This document shows, in pieces, positions 42,405 to 53,342 of a stretch of DNA of 63,528 nt. The notes beneath the pieces were generated by a model that saw only the letters and a list, made by a program, of their open reading frames with translations, did no database searches and had not been told where the DNA came from. Source of the DNA: Solibacillus isronensis. GTDB taxonomy: Bacteria > Bacillota > Bacilli > Bacillales_A > Planococcaceae. Numbering within the stretch: position 1 is the first letter of the stretch; the number at the start of each line of letters is the position of its first letter. Made by a program: the position numbers and the translations under genes. The stretch covers positions 1-63,528 of the forward strand of contig NZ_FVZN01000002.1 in the NCBI RefSeq assembly GCF_900168685.1. Direction: 5' to 3'.

Positions 42405-44241
42405 TCGACTGAACTCCTTTACTTTCCACATCATATTGTTTTACATAGTCCATTAATTCCAGCGTCATATCATAGCGTAAAAACGGTGTAATTAAATAAA
42501 TACCGTTAAAGTATTTGCATGCTGTATCAAGCAGCTCTTTGGCAATCGCGATTCCTTCTGCTGTCGATGCTTCCTTGTCGTCCCCGCAGGCAGCCATACG
42601 CGCAAGTACTTCATCAGACAATTTAATGCCCGGTACTTCATGATGTAAAAATTCCGCGCTGCGTGAAGAAGTAAGCGGCATAATCCCGATATAGATTGGT
42701 GTTTCCAAGTGCTTAGTCGCCTCATAGATTTCGATAATTTTCTCTTTCGTATAAACCGGCTGTGAAATAAAGTAATCTGCACCATGCTCGATTTTCTTCT
42801 CTAAACGGGCTACTGCACGGTCCAATACGCGGACATTCGGATTAAAAGCAGCAGCAACCGAGAAATTCGCCTGTTTGCGCAGCGATTTCCCTGTAAAAGA
42901 ACCGCCTTTGTTTAACTGCTTAATAAGAGAAATAAGCTCCATTGACGAAACATCATATACGCTCGTCGCTCCCGGGAAATCCCCCACTTTTGTCGGGTCC
43001 CCTGTGATAACAAGAATATCATGAAGTTCCAGCGCATCAAGTCCCATTAAATGTGACTGAAGCCCAATTAAATTGCGGTCACGGCACGTTAAATGCGGCA
43101 ATGAACGAATTCCATGCTCTTTTAAAATAGCGGCCATAGCGATATTACTAATACGCGGCGAAGCAAGTGAGTTATCAGCCATCATAATGACATCTGCTCC
43201 CGCTTTTGCCAGTTGTTTTGCCCCTTCGACAAATCCGTCGATTTCCAGATGACGCGGTGTATCTAGTTCAACAATAACAGAGCGTTCACGTTTTGCTTTT
43301 TCGTGAAGCGGCTCTTGTTTACGTGGTTCCGGAATACGGACAAATTGTGTTTGCCCATGTTTCGCTTCTTTCGTTTCAATTGGCTCCATATTCGCCAAAC
43401 GCTTTTTTACAGCTGCAATATGCTTCGGTGTTGTTCCGCAGCAACCGCCAATTAAACGGACTCCCTGGTTTACGAGTTCAACAGCTGCACGTGCGAAATA
43501 ATCGGTTTCCGACTCATAAACAACACGGCCATCTTCAATATCTAATAACGATGCATTTGGATAAGCTGATAAAAATGCCTTGTTCGGTAAATTGACTCCC
43601 TCAAACGCCTGAATTGTATGGAAAGGACCTAATCGGCAGTTGCTTCCAACAATGTCTGCACCTAACCTTTCCAAATCTTGAAATGCTTCATTTAAAGACA
43701 TTAAATTTTGAAGGACACCTGGCTCCTGCATTGTCACTTGGGCAATGATCGGTAAATCAGTCATTGAACGTAATAGATGGACACAATGCGATAATTCTTC
43801 AAAATCGTAATACGTTTCCAGTAAAAACCCATCCGGTTCACCAGCTAGTAATACTTCGGCCTGCTCTTGGAATGCAGCTAAAATTTCGTCTAATGTCGCA
43901 TCACTTTTTCGGATTCCGCGAATACCGCCAATTGTCGCCAGAACGTATTGCCCATCAAGAGAGGCAGCACGCTTTGCGATTTTTAATGCGGCTTCATTAA
44001 ATTCCATGACACGATTTTCATAGCCATAACGTGCAAGCTTAATCCGGTTTGCACCGTATGTATTCGTTTGAATAATATCTGCACCAGCTGCAATATATTC
44101 GCTATGAATTTTCTCTATAATATCAGGACGTGCAATATTCATTTCTTCATGACAATAATCCAACCCATATGAATAAAGAAGTGTTCCGATTGCCCCGTCT
44201 GCTGTTAAAACTCGTGTTTGTAATTCTTCAAGTAAACCCAT
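42397..44241 (-). CDS. yitJ: Bifunctional homocysteine S-methyltransferase / 5,10-methylenetetrahydrofolate reductase
   Basis: A 614-aa fusion protein. The N-terminal homocysteine methyltransferase (about 1-300) has LTADGAIGTLLYSYG and zinc sites VGSNCRLGP and IGGCCGTTP. The C-terminal MetF-like domain (about 325-610) has VIVELDTPRH, PHLTCRDRNLIGLQ and DILVITGDPTKVGDFPG. It makes methyl-THF and passes it to MetH next door. ATG 44241 has GGAG upstream; a GTG at 44250 is the alternative. First gene of the SAM-riboswitch operon. Confidence 0.96.
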   Translation of the reverse strand: MGLLEELQTRVLTADGAIGTLLYSYGLDYCHEEMNIARPDIIEKIHSEYIAAGADIIQTNTYGANRIKLARYGYENRVMEFNEAALKIAKRAASLDGQYVLATIGGIRGIRKSDATLDEILAAFQEQAEVLLAGEPDGFLLETYYDFEELSHCVHLLRSMTDLPIIAQVTMQEPGVLQNLMSLNEAFQDLERLGADIVGSNCRLGPFHTIQAFEGVNLPNKAFLSAYPNASLLDIEDGRVVYESETDYFARAAVELVNQGVRLIGGCCGTTPKHIAAVKKRLANMEPIETKEAKHGQTQFVRIPEPRKQEPLHEKAKRERSVIVELDTPRHLEIDGFVEGAKQLAKAGADVIMMADNSLASPRISNIAMAAILKEHGIRSLPHLTCRDRNLIGLQSHLMGLDALELHDILVITGDPTKVGDFPGATSVYDVSSMELISLIKQLNKGGSFTGKSLRKQANFSVAAAFNPNVRVLDRAVARLEKKIEHGADYFISQPVYTKEKIIEIYEATKHLETPIYIGIMPLTSSRSAEFLHHEVPGIKLSDEVLARMAACGDDKEASTAEGIAIAKELLDTACKYFNGIYLITPFLRYDMTLELMDYVKQYDVESKGVQSNV

Positions 44242-44291
44242 TGCCTTCACTCCATCATTTACAGTATTTTCAGTATATTAACGATATAAAA

Positions 44292-44442
44292 AAAGCCTTC
44301 TTTCATTAAATAAAAAGAAGGCTTAGTAGTTATCAACTTAATCCCTTCTCATCTTCTGGCATTAGCCACTGGATTTAGCACCTGACTTAATGTTGGTTGC
44401 TGAAGTTTCATCGGGCCAGTCCCTCGACTTCTCTTGATAAGA
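44292..44442 (-). promoter_or_regulatory. SAM-I (S-box) riboswitch with terminator, upstream of yitJ
   Basis: On the minus strand the aptamer (about 44442-44330) starts CTTATCAAGAGAAGTCGAGG, contains GGCCCGATGAAACTTCAGCAACC and GGTGCTAAATCC, and closes with TTGATAAC. This is the classical S-box core. The terminator AAGCCTTCTTT / AAAGAAGGCTT with a T run is at 44324-44293. SAM binding should stop transcription of yitJ-metH. Confidence 0.97.
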
Positions 44443-44530
44443 AAATAATATGAATTTTTAAAATAATTAAATGAATCATAACGTTATCTAATAGTTACGT
44501 CAATACCCTTTAGCCGAATGAAGTATTTCT

Positions 44531-45916
44531 TTACATAATTCGACTAATAATCTGTTCAGCCGTTTTTTTGCCGTTTAAAATACAAGCACCCATTCCTACT
44601 CCGAAATAGGCACATCCTGCTAATAGAACATTCGGGTAATCTGTTGCCAGCTGCTGCACAACTTTCGATAACGCTTCATTATGAGCCAAATCATAGCGTG
44701 GCATTTGATCAATCCACTTTGTTACATTGACGACTGTCGGCTCCGCTTCAACGCCTAAGCTAAGTCGTATATCTTCCAGCGCAACTTTTGTCAGTTCTTC
44801 ATCAGACATGGCTGCCAACTCTTCATAGCGCGGATTAATATTTTTATAAAACAGGCGAACGAGTAAATTACCTTCTGCTGACGTATGTTTCCATTTACGG
44901 CTCGTCCATGTCGATGCATTGCAAACTAAATCACTATTATGCGAAACGATAAAGCCTGTACCATCTGCCGGTAAAATATCGTCCGGTACATCAAAGCCAA
45001 CATACATCGTTAGAGTAGATGCTGTCGTGAACTTTTTAAGCTGTTCTTCCAGTGAGTCGTCCTGAATGACATGACGTACGGTTTCATTCGGAACGGCCAA
45101 TACAACAACATCCGCTAAAATCGTTTCATCTTCCAGCACGACCTCATATTGCTCGCCTAATTTATTGATTTGCTTTGTTACTGTATTTTTCATGAATTCA
45201 ACTTCCGGCAGCTGTTGCTCTAAACGATCGATCAATGCCGATAAACCTGAACGGAAAGAAATAAACTTCTTATTCGCCGCTTTTTCGAATTGCTCTCGAT
45301 GTGCTTCGAATCCTTTAATAATCGATCCGTAGTTGTTTTTATAGTCCACTAAATAAGGCAGAGTAGATGCCAGGCTTAATTGATATAAATCGCCTGAATA
45401 AACACCCGCTAATACAGGGGCAATTTGCTTGCGGACAATTTCTTCCCCTAAAAAGTACTCTAAAAACGTACCGATAGAGCTTTCTTTTGTAAATTTAGTA
45501 TTCGGGATTTCTAAATCTTGAAGTGCTCTTTTCTTTCCTTCTTCAGAAATTAATGTACTTGACATGAGCGATTCCACACTCATCGGAATACCGAATGTCG
45601 ATCCTGCCGGGATTGCATGGAGCTCATTATTCGTATGAATGTAAGAAATTCCTGTTTCGTTATAGACAAGCTCTGATTCAAAATCAAGCTCTTTTACGAG
45701 TTCCAAAACCCCCGGATGGCGAGCTACAATTGAGTCAGCCCCCGTTTCCATAATAAAACCTTTATCCTTTTCGGAATGGATTTTCCCGCCTAAATATGCG
45801 TTCTTTTCAATCAATATTAACCGCGCTTCCACGTTTTGCTCATGCATTTTATTTTTTAAATAATGCATCGTACATAGCCCGGTAATCCCGCCACCTACAA
45901 CTACTACTGTTTTCAT
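44531..45916 (-). CDS. hemY: Coproporphyrinogen III/protoporphyrinogen IX oxidase
   Basis: A 461-aa FAD amine-oxidase-like enzyme. It has the dinucleotide motif VVVVGGGITGLCTMHYL at the N-terminus, followed by EKNAYLGGKIHSEKDKGF and a C-terminal FAD motif LAGCAYFGVGMGACILNG. In Firmicutes the HemY product works in the coproporphyrin-dependent haem route (CgoX). Two ATG codons are close; ATG 45916 has AGGAGAG at the better distance than 45922. It stands alone, without hemE or hemH nearby. Confidence 0.93.
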   Translation of the reverse strand: MKTVVVVGGGITGLCTMHYLKNKMHEQNVEARLILIEKNAYLGGKIHSEKDKGFIMETGADSIVARHPGVLELVKELDFESELVYNETGISYIHTNNELHAIPAGSTFGIPMSVESLMSSTLISEEGKKRALQDLEIPNTKFTKESSIGTFLEYFLGEEIVRKQIAPVLAGVYSGDLYQLSLASTLPYLVDYKNNYGSIIKGFEAHREQFEKAANKKFISFRSGLSALIDRLEQQLPEVEFMKNTVTKQINKLGEQYEVVLEDETILADVVVLAVPNETVRHVIQDDSLEEQLKKFTTASTLTMYVGFDVPDDILPADGTGFIVSHNSDLVCNASTWTSRKWKHTSAEGNLLVRLFYKNINPRYEELAAMSDEELTKVALEDIRLSLGVEAEPTVVNVTKWIDQMPRYDLAHNEALSKVVQQLATDYPNVLLAGCAYFGVGMGACILNGKKTAEQIISRIM

Positions 45917-46020
45917 ATTCATTCTCTCCTATTTCGTTCGCTTCTCTTTTATAAGTATAAACTCTTTTATGTAAAATATGGTCAGCGGGGTATTACAATT
46001 TTTAGAACCACATAAGAAAA

Positions 46021-46054
46021 GCCATCCTACCTAAAAAACTATTGATAGAATGGC
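46021..46054 (-). terminator. Terminator of the 164-aa coiled-coil gene
   Basis: GCCATTCTATC / GGTAGGATGGC (two G-U pairs) followed by TTTTC on the minus strand, 9 bp past the stop at 46063. Confidence 0.75.
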
Positions 46055-46062
46055 CTCTTATT

Positions 46063-46557
46063 TTATTTGTAAGATAGTTGCTTTGTTAGGGAAATAATTT
46101 CTGCTTCCAAAGATGTAGAGCGTTTATCAAAATAGCGTATACGTTCACTACTGCGATTTTCTAAATGTTTGTTTAGATCTAACATGTTCACTGCATCGCT
46201 CGCAAACAGTTTTAAAGTACGTACACCAGATTCGATTTTCCGAACTTCTTTACCGTATATAAGTGCGGTATTATCTGCTGTTTTACCCTTCTTCAGTTCC
46301 AAAATATTCGTATTGATCAGCTCATCAATCTGATGGTAACGTTTTTCTTGTTTATCCGTCATCATTTGGATTTTTTGTTTGTATTTAACAACATCTTTAT
46401 GATCTAGCCCTGTTTGGACATAACTTTTTAAATATTCAACGATTGTACATAGCGTCGTCAGATTCTCTCGCTGTTCTAATAGCATTTGTTGTAGTTTTTG
46501 AATACTACTATCCTCATTGTGTTCAGAAGAGAATTGATGGACTGCAAACATAAACAT
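46063..46557 (-). CDS. Hypothetical coiled-coil protein (164 aa)
   Basis: A hydrophilic, almost wholly helical protein with heptad-like patterns (KLQQMLLEQRENLTTLCTIV, then RKIESGVRTLKLFASDAVNML). It has no signal peptide or catalytic motif. AAGGGGGAA precedes the ATG. It is flanked by its own terminator and an intergenic gap on both sides. I do not recognise the family. Confidence 0.6.
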   Translation of the reverse strand: MFMFAVHQFSSEHNEDSSIQKLQQMLLEQRENLTTLCTIVEYLKSYVQTGLDHKDVVKYKQKIQMMTDKQEKRYHQIDELINTNILELKKGKTADNTALIYGKEVRKIESGVRTLKLFASDAVNMLDLNKHLENRSSERIRYFDKRSTSLEAEIISLTKQLSYK

Positions 46558-46700
46558 GAAAATTCCCCCTTCTTAATACTTTCCCCTTATAATATATTTC
46601 CTATTTCTCACTAAAATTAAACCTATTTTTCTCCATGAAATGGGTCTAAATTATGACAGTGTACTAAGAAATGTAAACTTTTATTGTTTCTATCACATTA

Positions 46701-47543
46701 TTATTCATATATATCGTTATTTAGAACTATTAGCTTTTCCTGCCACTTGGATGCTTCAGCTGCGTCCGTCATCTCAAAGTAACTTACCACTTTTTTTGTC
46801 GCTTCTAAATCTCCAAGTAAACTTGCCTTCTTATAGTAATGGATTGCTTTTTCGTTATCTTGGGTTACACCATAACCATATTCATAGCAGTAGCCGATAT
46901 TAAATGTTGCATCGACATGAAACTGTTTACTCGCTTTTAAAAACCATTCCAACGCTTTTTCATTATTTTGCTGTTGCCCTAGTTCTCCTGAAAAATAGAT
47001 CATACCAATACGATACATTGCCTCGACATCTTGCTGTTCTGCACTGCGGGAATAATAGGAAAAAGCCTGTGATTCATCACATTCGGTTCCCAATCCTTGT
47101 TCATACATCATTCCGAGGGTAAACATCGATTCAGCGACACCTAATTGTGCAGCTTTCTTAAACCAGCTGAGCGCCTGTTGTTCGTCAACTCCTGTTCCCT
47201 CACCGTTCAAATACATATCCGCTAAATTATTCATTGCATCACGGTGACCTAATTGTGCAGCACTTTTATAGAGTAAGAACGCCTGTTGCTCGCTTCCTTT
47301 TTCACCTAGCTCCTCAAAATAACAGTTGCCCAGTTCATACATAGCTTCACTGTTTTGCCGCTCACTTGCCTTATCTAGCAAATCGTACATTTCGTCATAT
47401 TGTCCATATTCTTTATATAACAAGGCGATATTAACGGTTGCCTGCTCGTCCCCTATAGATGCTGATTCAAACTGCTCAAGCCACTTTTCCTCATGCTCGA
47501 TTTCAATTAGTTTCAGCCAGTTTTTAAATTGATTGTGCTCCAT
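46701..47543 (-). CDS. Sel1-like tetratricopeptide repeat protein
   Basis: A 280-aa protein made of about six Sel1-like repeats of 36-38 residues (for example A-M-N-N-L-A-D-M-Y-L-N-G-E-G, with the A..W...A..G pattern). There is no signal peptide, so it is likely a cytoplasmic protein-binding scaffold. It starts 6 bp after the LysR gene ends and is probably co-transcribed with it; the link in function is unknown. Confidence 0.88.
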   Translation of the reverse strand: MEHNQFKNWLKLIEIEHEEKWLEQFESASIGDEQATVNIALLYKEYGQYDEMYDLLDKASERQNSEAMYELGNCYFEELGEKGSEQQAFLLYKSAAQLGHRDAMNNLADMYLNGEGTGVDEQQALSWFKKAAQLGVAESMFTLGMMYEQGLGTECDESQAFSYYSRSAEQQDVEAMYRIGMIYFSGELGQQQNNEKALEWFLKASKQFHVDATFNIGYCYEYGYGVTQDNEKAIHYYKKASLLGDLEATKKVVSYFEMTDAAEASKWQEKLIVLNNDIYE

Positions 47544-47549
47544 AATTAT

Positions 47550-48437
47550 TCACTCTTCTCTTTGCTGAAAATAATCCAGTAAGTATTGTTTAAATTCGGA
47601 AACTGCTGGAGGTAAATAGCGGTTTTTCGCCCATGAAACACAGACTGAACGATAGCAAGGCGGATCTAGCTTCAAACGTTTTACTTTATAATGATCAAGC
47701 CCTTTAATATTCGGTATTACGGATATACCCATTCCCGCACCGACAAATCCTGCTACTGTATGCATTTCTTCGGCAGCAAATGTTGTGTTTAACACAATTC
47801 CCCGTTCTAAAAAAAGCTCATCCACTAATTGACGGAGTGAATTCCCCTTTTTAATCGCAATAAATGGTTCATTCTTTACTTCCTCAAATTTAACGGCATC
47901 TTGCTGTGCTAATGGATGCGTTGTCGGGACAATGACAAACAGTTCTTCCACAAATAATTCTTCTGTCTCTATTTCAATAACTCTTGATTCTATTTTTTGC
48001 GATAGGCACAAATCGATAGCTCCTTCTTCTAGCCGTTTTAATAAGCTTAACGAAGTCGCCTGTGTTAAAGAAAATTGCATGTTCGGAAATGCCTCACTTG
48101 TTGAAGCAATCAGTTCCGGCACGATTTCCATACCGAGCGTATGAATAAAGCCAAATGACACTTCTCCAGAACCCGGTTTGATAATATCTTCAAACTCTTC
48201 TTTAATACGATCGTATTCATCCAAAATGACATTAACACTTTTCAAGAAAAGCTCGCCAAAACGGTTCAGATAGATGGATCTTCCTTCACGGTTAAAAAGC
48301 GGTACTCCCAAATTCTGTTCAATGTTCGCGATGGACTTACTTAACGCCGGTTGGGAAATCGCTAAAACTTCTGCCGCACGTGTCATATGTTGCATTGTAG
48401 CAACGGTTTTGAAATATTGAAGCTGTTCAATCTCCAT
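47550..48437 (-). CDS. LysR family transcriptional regulator
   Basis: A 295-aa regulator with an N-terminal winged HTH (MEIEQLQYFKTVATMQHMTR, then AISQPALSKSIANIEQNLG) and a C-terminal two-lobed effector domain (about 90-290, with FGFIHTLGMEIVPELI and AGFVGAGMGISVIPNIKG). It is divergent from the carboxylesterase gene across 188 bp, so it may control that gene, itself or the Sel1 gene. The ligand is unknown. Confidence 0.93.
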   Translation of the reverse strand: MEIEQLQYFKTVATMQHMTRAAEVLAISQPALSKSIANIEQNLGVPLFNREGRSIYLNRFGELFLKSVNVILDEYDRIKEEFEDIIKPGSGEVSFGFIHTLGMEIVPELIASTSEAFPNMQFSLTQATSLSLLKRLEEGAIDLCLSQKIESRVIEIETEELFVEELFVIVPTTHPLAQQDAVKFEEVKNEPFIAIKKGNSLRQLVDELFLERGIVLNTTFAAEEMHTVAGFVGAGMGISVIPNIKGLDHYKVKRLKLDPPCYRSVCVSWAKNRYLPPAVSEFKQYLLDYFQQREE

Positions 48438-48625
48438 TTTACATACCTCACATCATTCATAACTTTTTTGCATCAATATAATAAAAATAATAAATTGTAC
48501 TTATATGTTTATACTCTTTATAATAGTCGATAACAACAGGTTTTCATATCAAAATTATTTTTAAATTTCAAGTGTTTTTTTTGAAGTTTTGTAAAATTGA
48601 CATAAAAAAAGGAGTCTAATTGACA

Positions 48626-49372
48626 ATGAAACTCATCGCGCCGAAACCTTTTACAATTGAATCCGGAAAACGTGCCGTATTATTACTGCATGGCTTTACC
48701 GGCAATACAAATGATGTAAAACGTTTAGGAAAATATTTAGCGGATCGTAACTACACAGTACATGCACCATTATATAAAGGCCATGGTGGTGGCCCTGACT
48801 TATTAATTCAATCACAACCCGCTGAATGGTGGGACAGTGTTATAGAAGGCTATGATGAATTACGTAATCGTGGCTATGATGAAATTGCAGTAGCAGGTGT
48901 TTCTCTTGGCGGCATCTTCTCTTTAAAGCTTGGTGAAGAACGTCCGACAAAAGCGATTGTTACCATGTCTGCTCCAGCAACAGCAAAATCAACAGATAGT
49001 TTACAAAATCGAATTATTGACTATGCTATTAACTATAAAAAGTTATCTGGCACTTATGATGAAACAGTTGATAGTCGTAATAAAATTGCTGAACTTGTGA
49101 AAATGCCTTCATTAAACTATTTACAAAATATGATTAATGAAACAAGTGAAAAATTAAATGTTATCAAAACACCGGTCCACATTTTACGTGGTTTGGAAGA
49201 TGATGAATATTATTGTGAAAGTGCCGACCTAATTTATAGTTCAGTAAATTCACGAATTAAATCAGTTAAAACTTTCATTAATTCCGGACATATATTAACA
49301 TTAGGTAAAGAACGTGAATTAGTGTTTGAAGAAATTTACCGTTTCTTTGAAGGGTTAAAGTGGAAAGAATAA
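48626..49372 (+). CDS. Alpha/beta hydrolase, Est30-like carboxylesterase
   Basis: A 248-aa esterase. It has the oxyanion segment LLLHGFTGNTNDV near the N-terminus, the nucleophile elbow VAGVSLGGIFSL (Ser about 93), an acid in RGLEDDEYY and the catalytic His in NSGHILTL. It fits Bacillus short-chain carboxylesterases. ATG 48626 is taken as start; TTG 48620 is slightly nearer AAGGAG and also possible. Confidence 0.9.
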   Translation: MKLIAPKPFTIESGKRAVLLLHGFTGNTNDVKRLGKYLADRNYTVHAPLYKGHGGGPDLLIQSQPAEWWDSVIEGYDELRNRGYDEIAVAGVSLGGIFSLKLGEERPTKAIVTMSAPATAKSTDSLQNRIIDYAINYKKLSGTYDETVDSRNKIAELVKMPSLNYLQNMINETSEKLNVIKTPVHILRGLEDDEYYCESADLIYSSVNSRIKSVKTFINSGHILTLGKERELVFEEIYRFFEGLKWKE

Positions 49373-49412
49373 TCGTTGGCCCACTTTAGCTTATATATGA
49401 CATTGTGTCCCC

Positions 49413-49512
49413 TTGCAAAAATCCCCGTTTTTGCAATGATATAGACGAGTTTGCTTTTGTTTACTCGTCAGCAAAAAACGAGCGTTAAATGGATCCCCGT
49501 CCATTTAACGCT
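49413..49512. terminator. Three hairpins in a row between convergent genes
   Basis: Hairpin 1 is TTGCAAAAA / TTTTTGCAA (49413-49436). Hairpin 2 is GACGAGT / ACTCGTC (49444-49469). Hairpin 3 is AGCGTTAAATGGA / TCCATTTAACGCT (49481-49512), a perfect 13-bp stem with T runs on both strands (TGTTTTTT and CGTTTTTT). The third is a strong bidirectional terminator for the esterase and the SLH hydrolase gene. Confidence 0.8.
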
Positions 49513-49518
49513 TGTTTT

Positions 49519-50889
49519 TTATTTTTCATTTATTGCAAGCACTAAAATCTTCGCCACTTGAGCGCGTGTAACATTGCCTTTAGGTGAAAATGTTGTAGCA
49601 TTTGTTCCCTGCACTATGCCTGTATCATATAAAAAAGTAATTGCTAACTGTGCTTCACGGTCATAGTTCGCAATATCATGGAAAGGTGCCTGTTTTACAG
49701 GTACATATTGCTGCCCAGCTTGAACAGTTGAAATACGCATTAAAATCAATGCTAACTGTGAACGTGTAATTTTACCTTGCGGGTTAAAATACCCGTTATT
49801 CTCTTTAATTAAGCCAGCTTCATACGCAGCGGCAATTCCATTTTGAGTTTGCTGTGCATATTGACTAATATCTTTAAAAGGGGCTTTGTTTGTTGCAGTT
49901 AATCCAAAGGCCCGTGAAATAACAGATATTACTTGAGCACGCGTCATGTTGGCATTCGGCTGGAATGTACCATCCTCATACCCATTCATAATACCTTTTG
50001 CATAGGCAACATCAATATAATCTCTGCCCCAATGGTTTTGAATATCAGTAAATGGCGCTTTAACGATCTCGCCTTCCGTAGGACCTTCTTCTGATTCTTT
50101 AATTAATGCATTCAAATAATCTTTCATCATCGCATCCGCTACGACTTGATAACCCGCTTCACTTAAATGAATATTTTTAGGGTTCGGTAAATAAGTTTTT
50201 GCATCCGTAGCGATCTGTGCAGCTACTTCAGTAAAGATGCCACCATTATTTTCTACAATACTCTTCATAGAATTATTCAAAGTCGTTACTAGCATGCTCA
50301 GCTGTTTTTGAATTGCCGGATCTTCAATATAAGGAAACGGATTGTAAAGCCCCATCACAATCATATCAACTTCGGGATTAATTTTATAAATGCTGTCGAA
50401 AATCTTTTTATAATTTACCGATACATCCTGAATGCTCTTAATAACACCTGCAGTATCAAAGCTAAATTCACCGGATTCAGAGCGATTTACATTTTTCAAA
50501 ATATCATTTGCCCCAACACTCAATGTAATTAGGTCTGCCTGTTGAATTGCATCCTTGATTGCTACTGTCTTTTGCGAAACACCATTTAAATCGTAAATAG
50601 GCTTAGTGACGTTTTCTTCCATACCTTTTAATACATCGACTGTTGTAAATCCTGGATAAGAAAACCCTTTATTGAATATAATTTCACTTTTCTGCTCTTG
50701 ATAATTTTTAGCAAGTAAGTCTGCATAACCAAAACCAATCTCACCGTTTTCATTCATTCCCGCTGCCAGCGAGTCACCAAGTGCTACATAATATAGCGAC
50801 TTACTTTCTTCTGCCTGCACTATATTTGTTAATGGTAAAATGAGTTGTAAAACGAGTACTAATGCCAGTAAAACCGAAAACTTCTTCAT
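49519..50889 (-). CDS. SGNH/GDSL hydrolase with three S-layer homology domains
   Basis: A 456-aa exported protein. The signal peptide is at about 1-26 (VLLALVLVLQLILPL, cut after VQA). The SGNH hydrolase domain (about 32-245) has block I YVALGDSLAAGM, the Gly in the GFSYPGF region, block III SVGANDIL and block V NIHLSEAGY with the Asp/His pair. Three SLH domains (about 270-456) have repeated NMTRAQVISVI, KITRSQLALIL and NVTRAQVAKIL. SLH anchoring fits a cell wall with pyruvylated polymer and an S-layer, as in Planococcaceae. It is a lipase/esterase; the natural substrate is unknown. Confidence 0.93.
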   Translation of the reverse strand: MKKFSVLLALVLVLQLILPLTNIVQAEESKSLYYVALGDSLAAGMNENGEIGFGYADLLAKNYQEQKSEIIFNKGFSYPGFTTVDVLKGMEENVTKPIYDLNGVSQKTVAIKDAIQQADLITLSVGANDILKNVNRSESGEFSFDTAGVIKSIQDVSVNYKKIFDSIYKINPEVDMIVMGLYNPFPYIEDPAIQKQLSMLVTTLNNSMKSIVENNGGIFTEVAAQIATDAKTYLPNPKNIHLSEAGYQVVADAMMKDYLNALIKESEEGPTEGEIVKAPFTDIQNHWGRDYIDVAYAKGIMNGYEDGTFQPNANMTRAQVISVISRAFGLTATNKAPFKDISQYAQQTQNGIAAAYEAGLIKENNGYFNPQGKITRSQLALILMRISTVQAGQQYVPVKQAPFHDIANYDREAQLAITFLYDTGIVQGTNATTFSPKGNVTRAQVAKILVLAINEK

Positions 50890-50962
50890 CCAATTCCCCC
50901 TTATTTTGGAACCTTTCCATATTATAATTTATCGGTTATTAAAATACAAAACAATGTAAAAA

Positions 50963-50998
50963 ATCGGCTGTTTTGCTCTAATAAACAAAACAACCGAT
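50963..50998 (-). terminator. Terminator of groESL
   Basis: ATCGGTTGTTTTG / CAAAACAGCCGAT (one G-U or mismatch) followed by TTTTTTAC on the minus strand, about 40 bp past the groEL stop. Confidence 0.85.
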
Positions 50999-51035
50999 TA
51001 TATTATAAAAACAATCTATACATTACTTAAAGGAA

Positions 51036-52670
<1,635 letters not shown>

Positions 52671-52726
52671 TCATTTTCCTCCTAAAATTTACGATCTATT
52701 TTTTTGATTTATTGTTTATGAAGATG

Positions 52727-52763
52727 TGCAGCTAGAAAAGATTAGTATGTATAACTAGCTGCA
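52727..52763 (-). other. Hairpin in the groES-groEL spacer
   Basis: TGCAGCTAG / CTAGCTGCA is a perfect 9-bp stem with a 19-nt loop between groES and groEL. It has no T run, so it is more likely an RNA processing or stability element than a terminator. Confidence 0.55.
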
Positions 52764-52783
52764 GTTTTCTTTTGATTTTGTAA

Positions 52784-53068
52784 TTATCCGACAATTGCAA
52801 GTACATCGCTCTCACGTAGGATTAAATATTCTACGCCGTCGTACTTAACTTCCGTACCAGAGAATTTAGAGAAGATAATTTCGTCGCCTTCTTTTACGTC
52901 AAGCTCAAGACGAGTGCCGTTGTCAAGAACACGACCTGTACCTACAGCCACAACTTTACCAGTTTGTGGTTTTTCTTTTGCTGAGTCGGGTAAAACAATA
53001 CCAAATGCTGTTTTTTCCTCTACCTCAACAAGTTCGATAATGATGCGATCTCCTAATGGTCTTAACAA
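52784..53068 (-). CDS. groES: 10 kDa co-chaperonin GroES
   Basis: A 94-aa lid protein for GroEL. It starts [14 protein letters not shown], has the mobile-loop region [18 protein letters not shown], and ends [15 protein letters not shown]. The start is TTG at 53068: AGGAGG lies nine bases before it, whereas the earlier TTG 53077 touches the ribosome site. First gene of the CIRCE-regulated operon. Confidence 0.98.
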   Translation of the reverse strand: MLRPLGDRIIIELVEVEEKTAFGIVLPDSAKEKPQTGKVVAVGTGRVLDNGTRLELDVKEGDEIIFSKFSGTEVKYDGVEYLILRESDVLAIVG

Positions 53069-53099
53069 TTGAAACAACCTCCTAAGAAATTTTCTATTT

Positions 53100-53126
53100 T
53101 TAGCACTCTCGTTTGTCGAGTGCTAA
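53100..53126 (-). promoter_or_regulatory. CIRCE operator (HrcA binding site) of groESL
   Basis: TTAGCACTC-N9-GAGTGCTAA is an exact match to the CIRCE inverted repeat, placed between the promoter and groES. HrcA binds it and represses the operon until heat shock; hrcA itself is not in the window. Confidence 0.98.
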
Positions 53127-53136
53127 CACATTTATT

Positions 53137-53165
53137 AGTTTAAAGAATTCCATATTTTTTTGCAA
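53137..53165 (-). promoter_or_regulatory. groESL promoter (sigma-A)
   Basis: The minus strand has TTGCAA (53165-53160), a 17-nt spacer and TAAACT (53142-53137). Transcription would start right at the CIRCE element, as is usual for HrcA control. Confidence 0.75.
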
Positions 53166-53342
53166 GTATGTGCACCAAAAAATTTTGATTTATTGGCAAA
53201 TTCCTCTACAATAATGTTAAATGTATAACAGTGGGGCATTCATAAGAGCCCATTGTAAACGCTATAATAGAAGATACACCATTCCTCATTCATTTGGGGG
53301 TGTGATTCTACTAGTCTGTAAGAGAAAGAAGGTTTTTCATTC

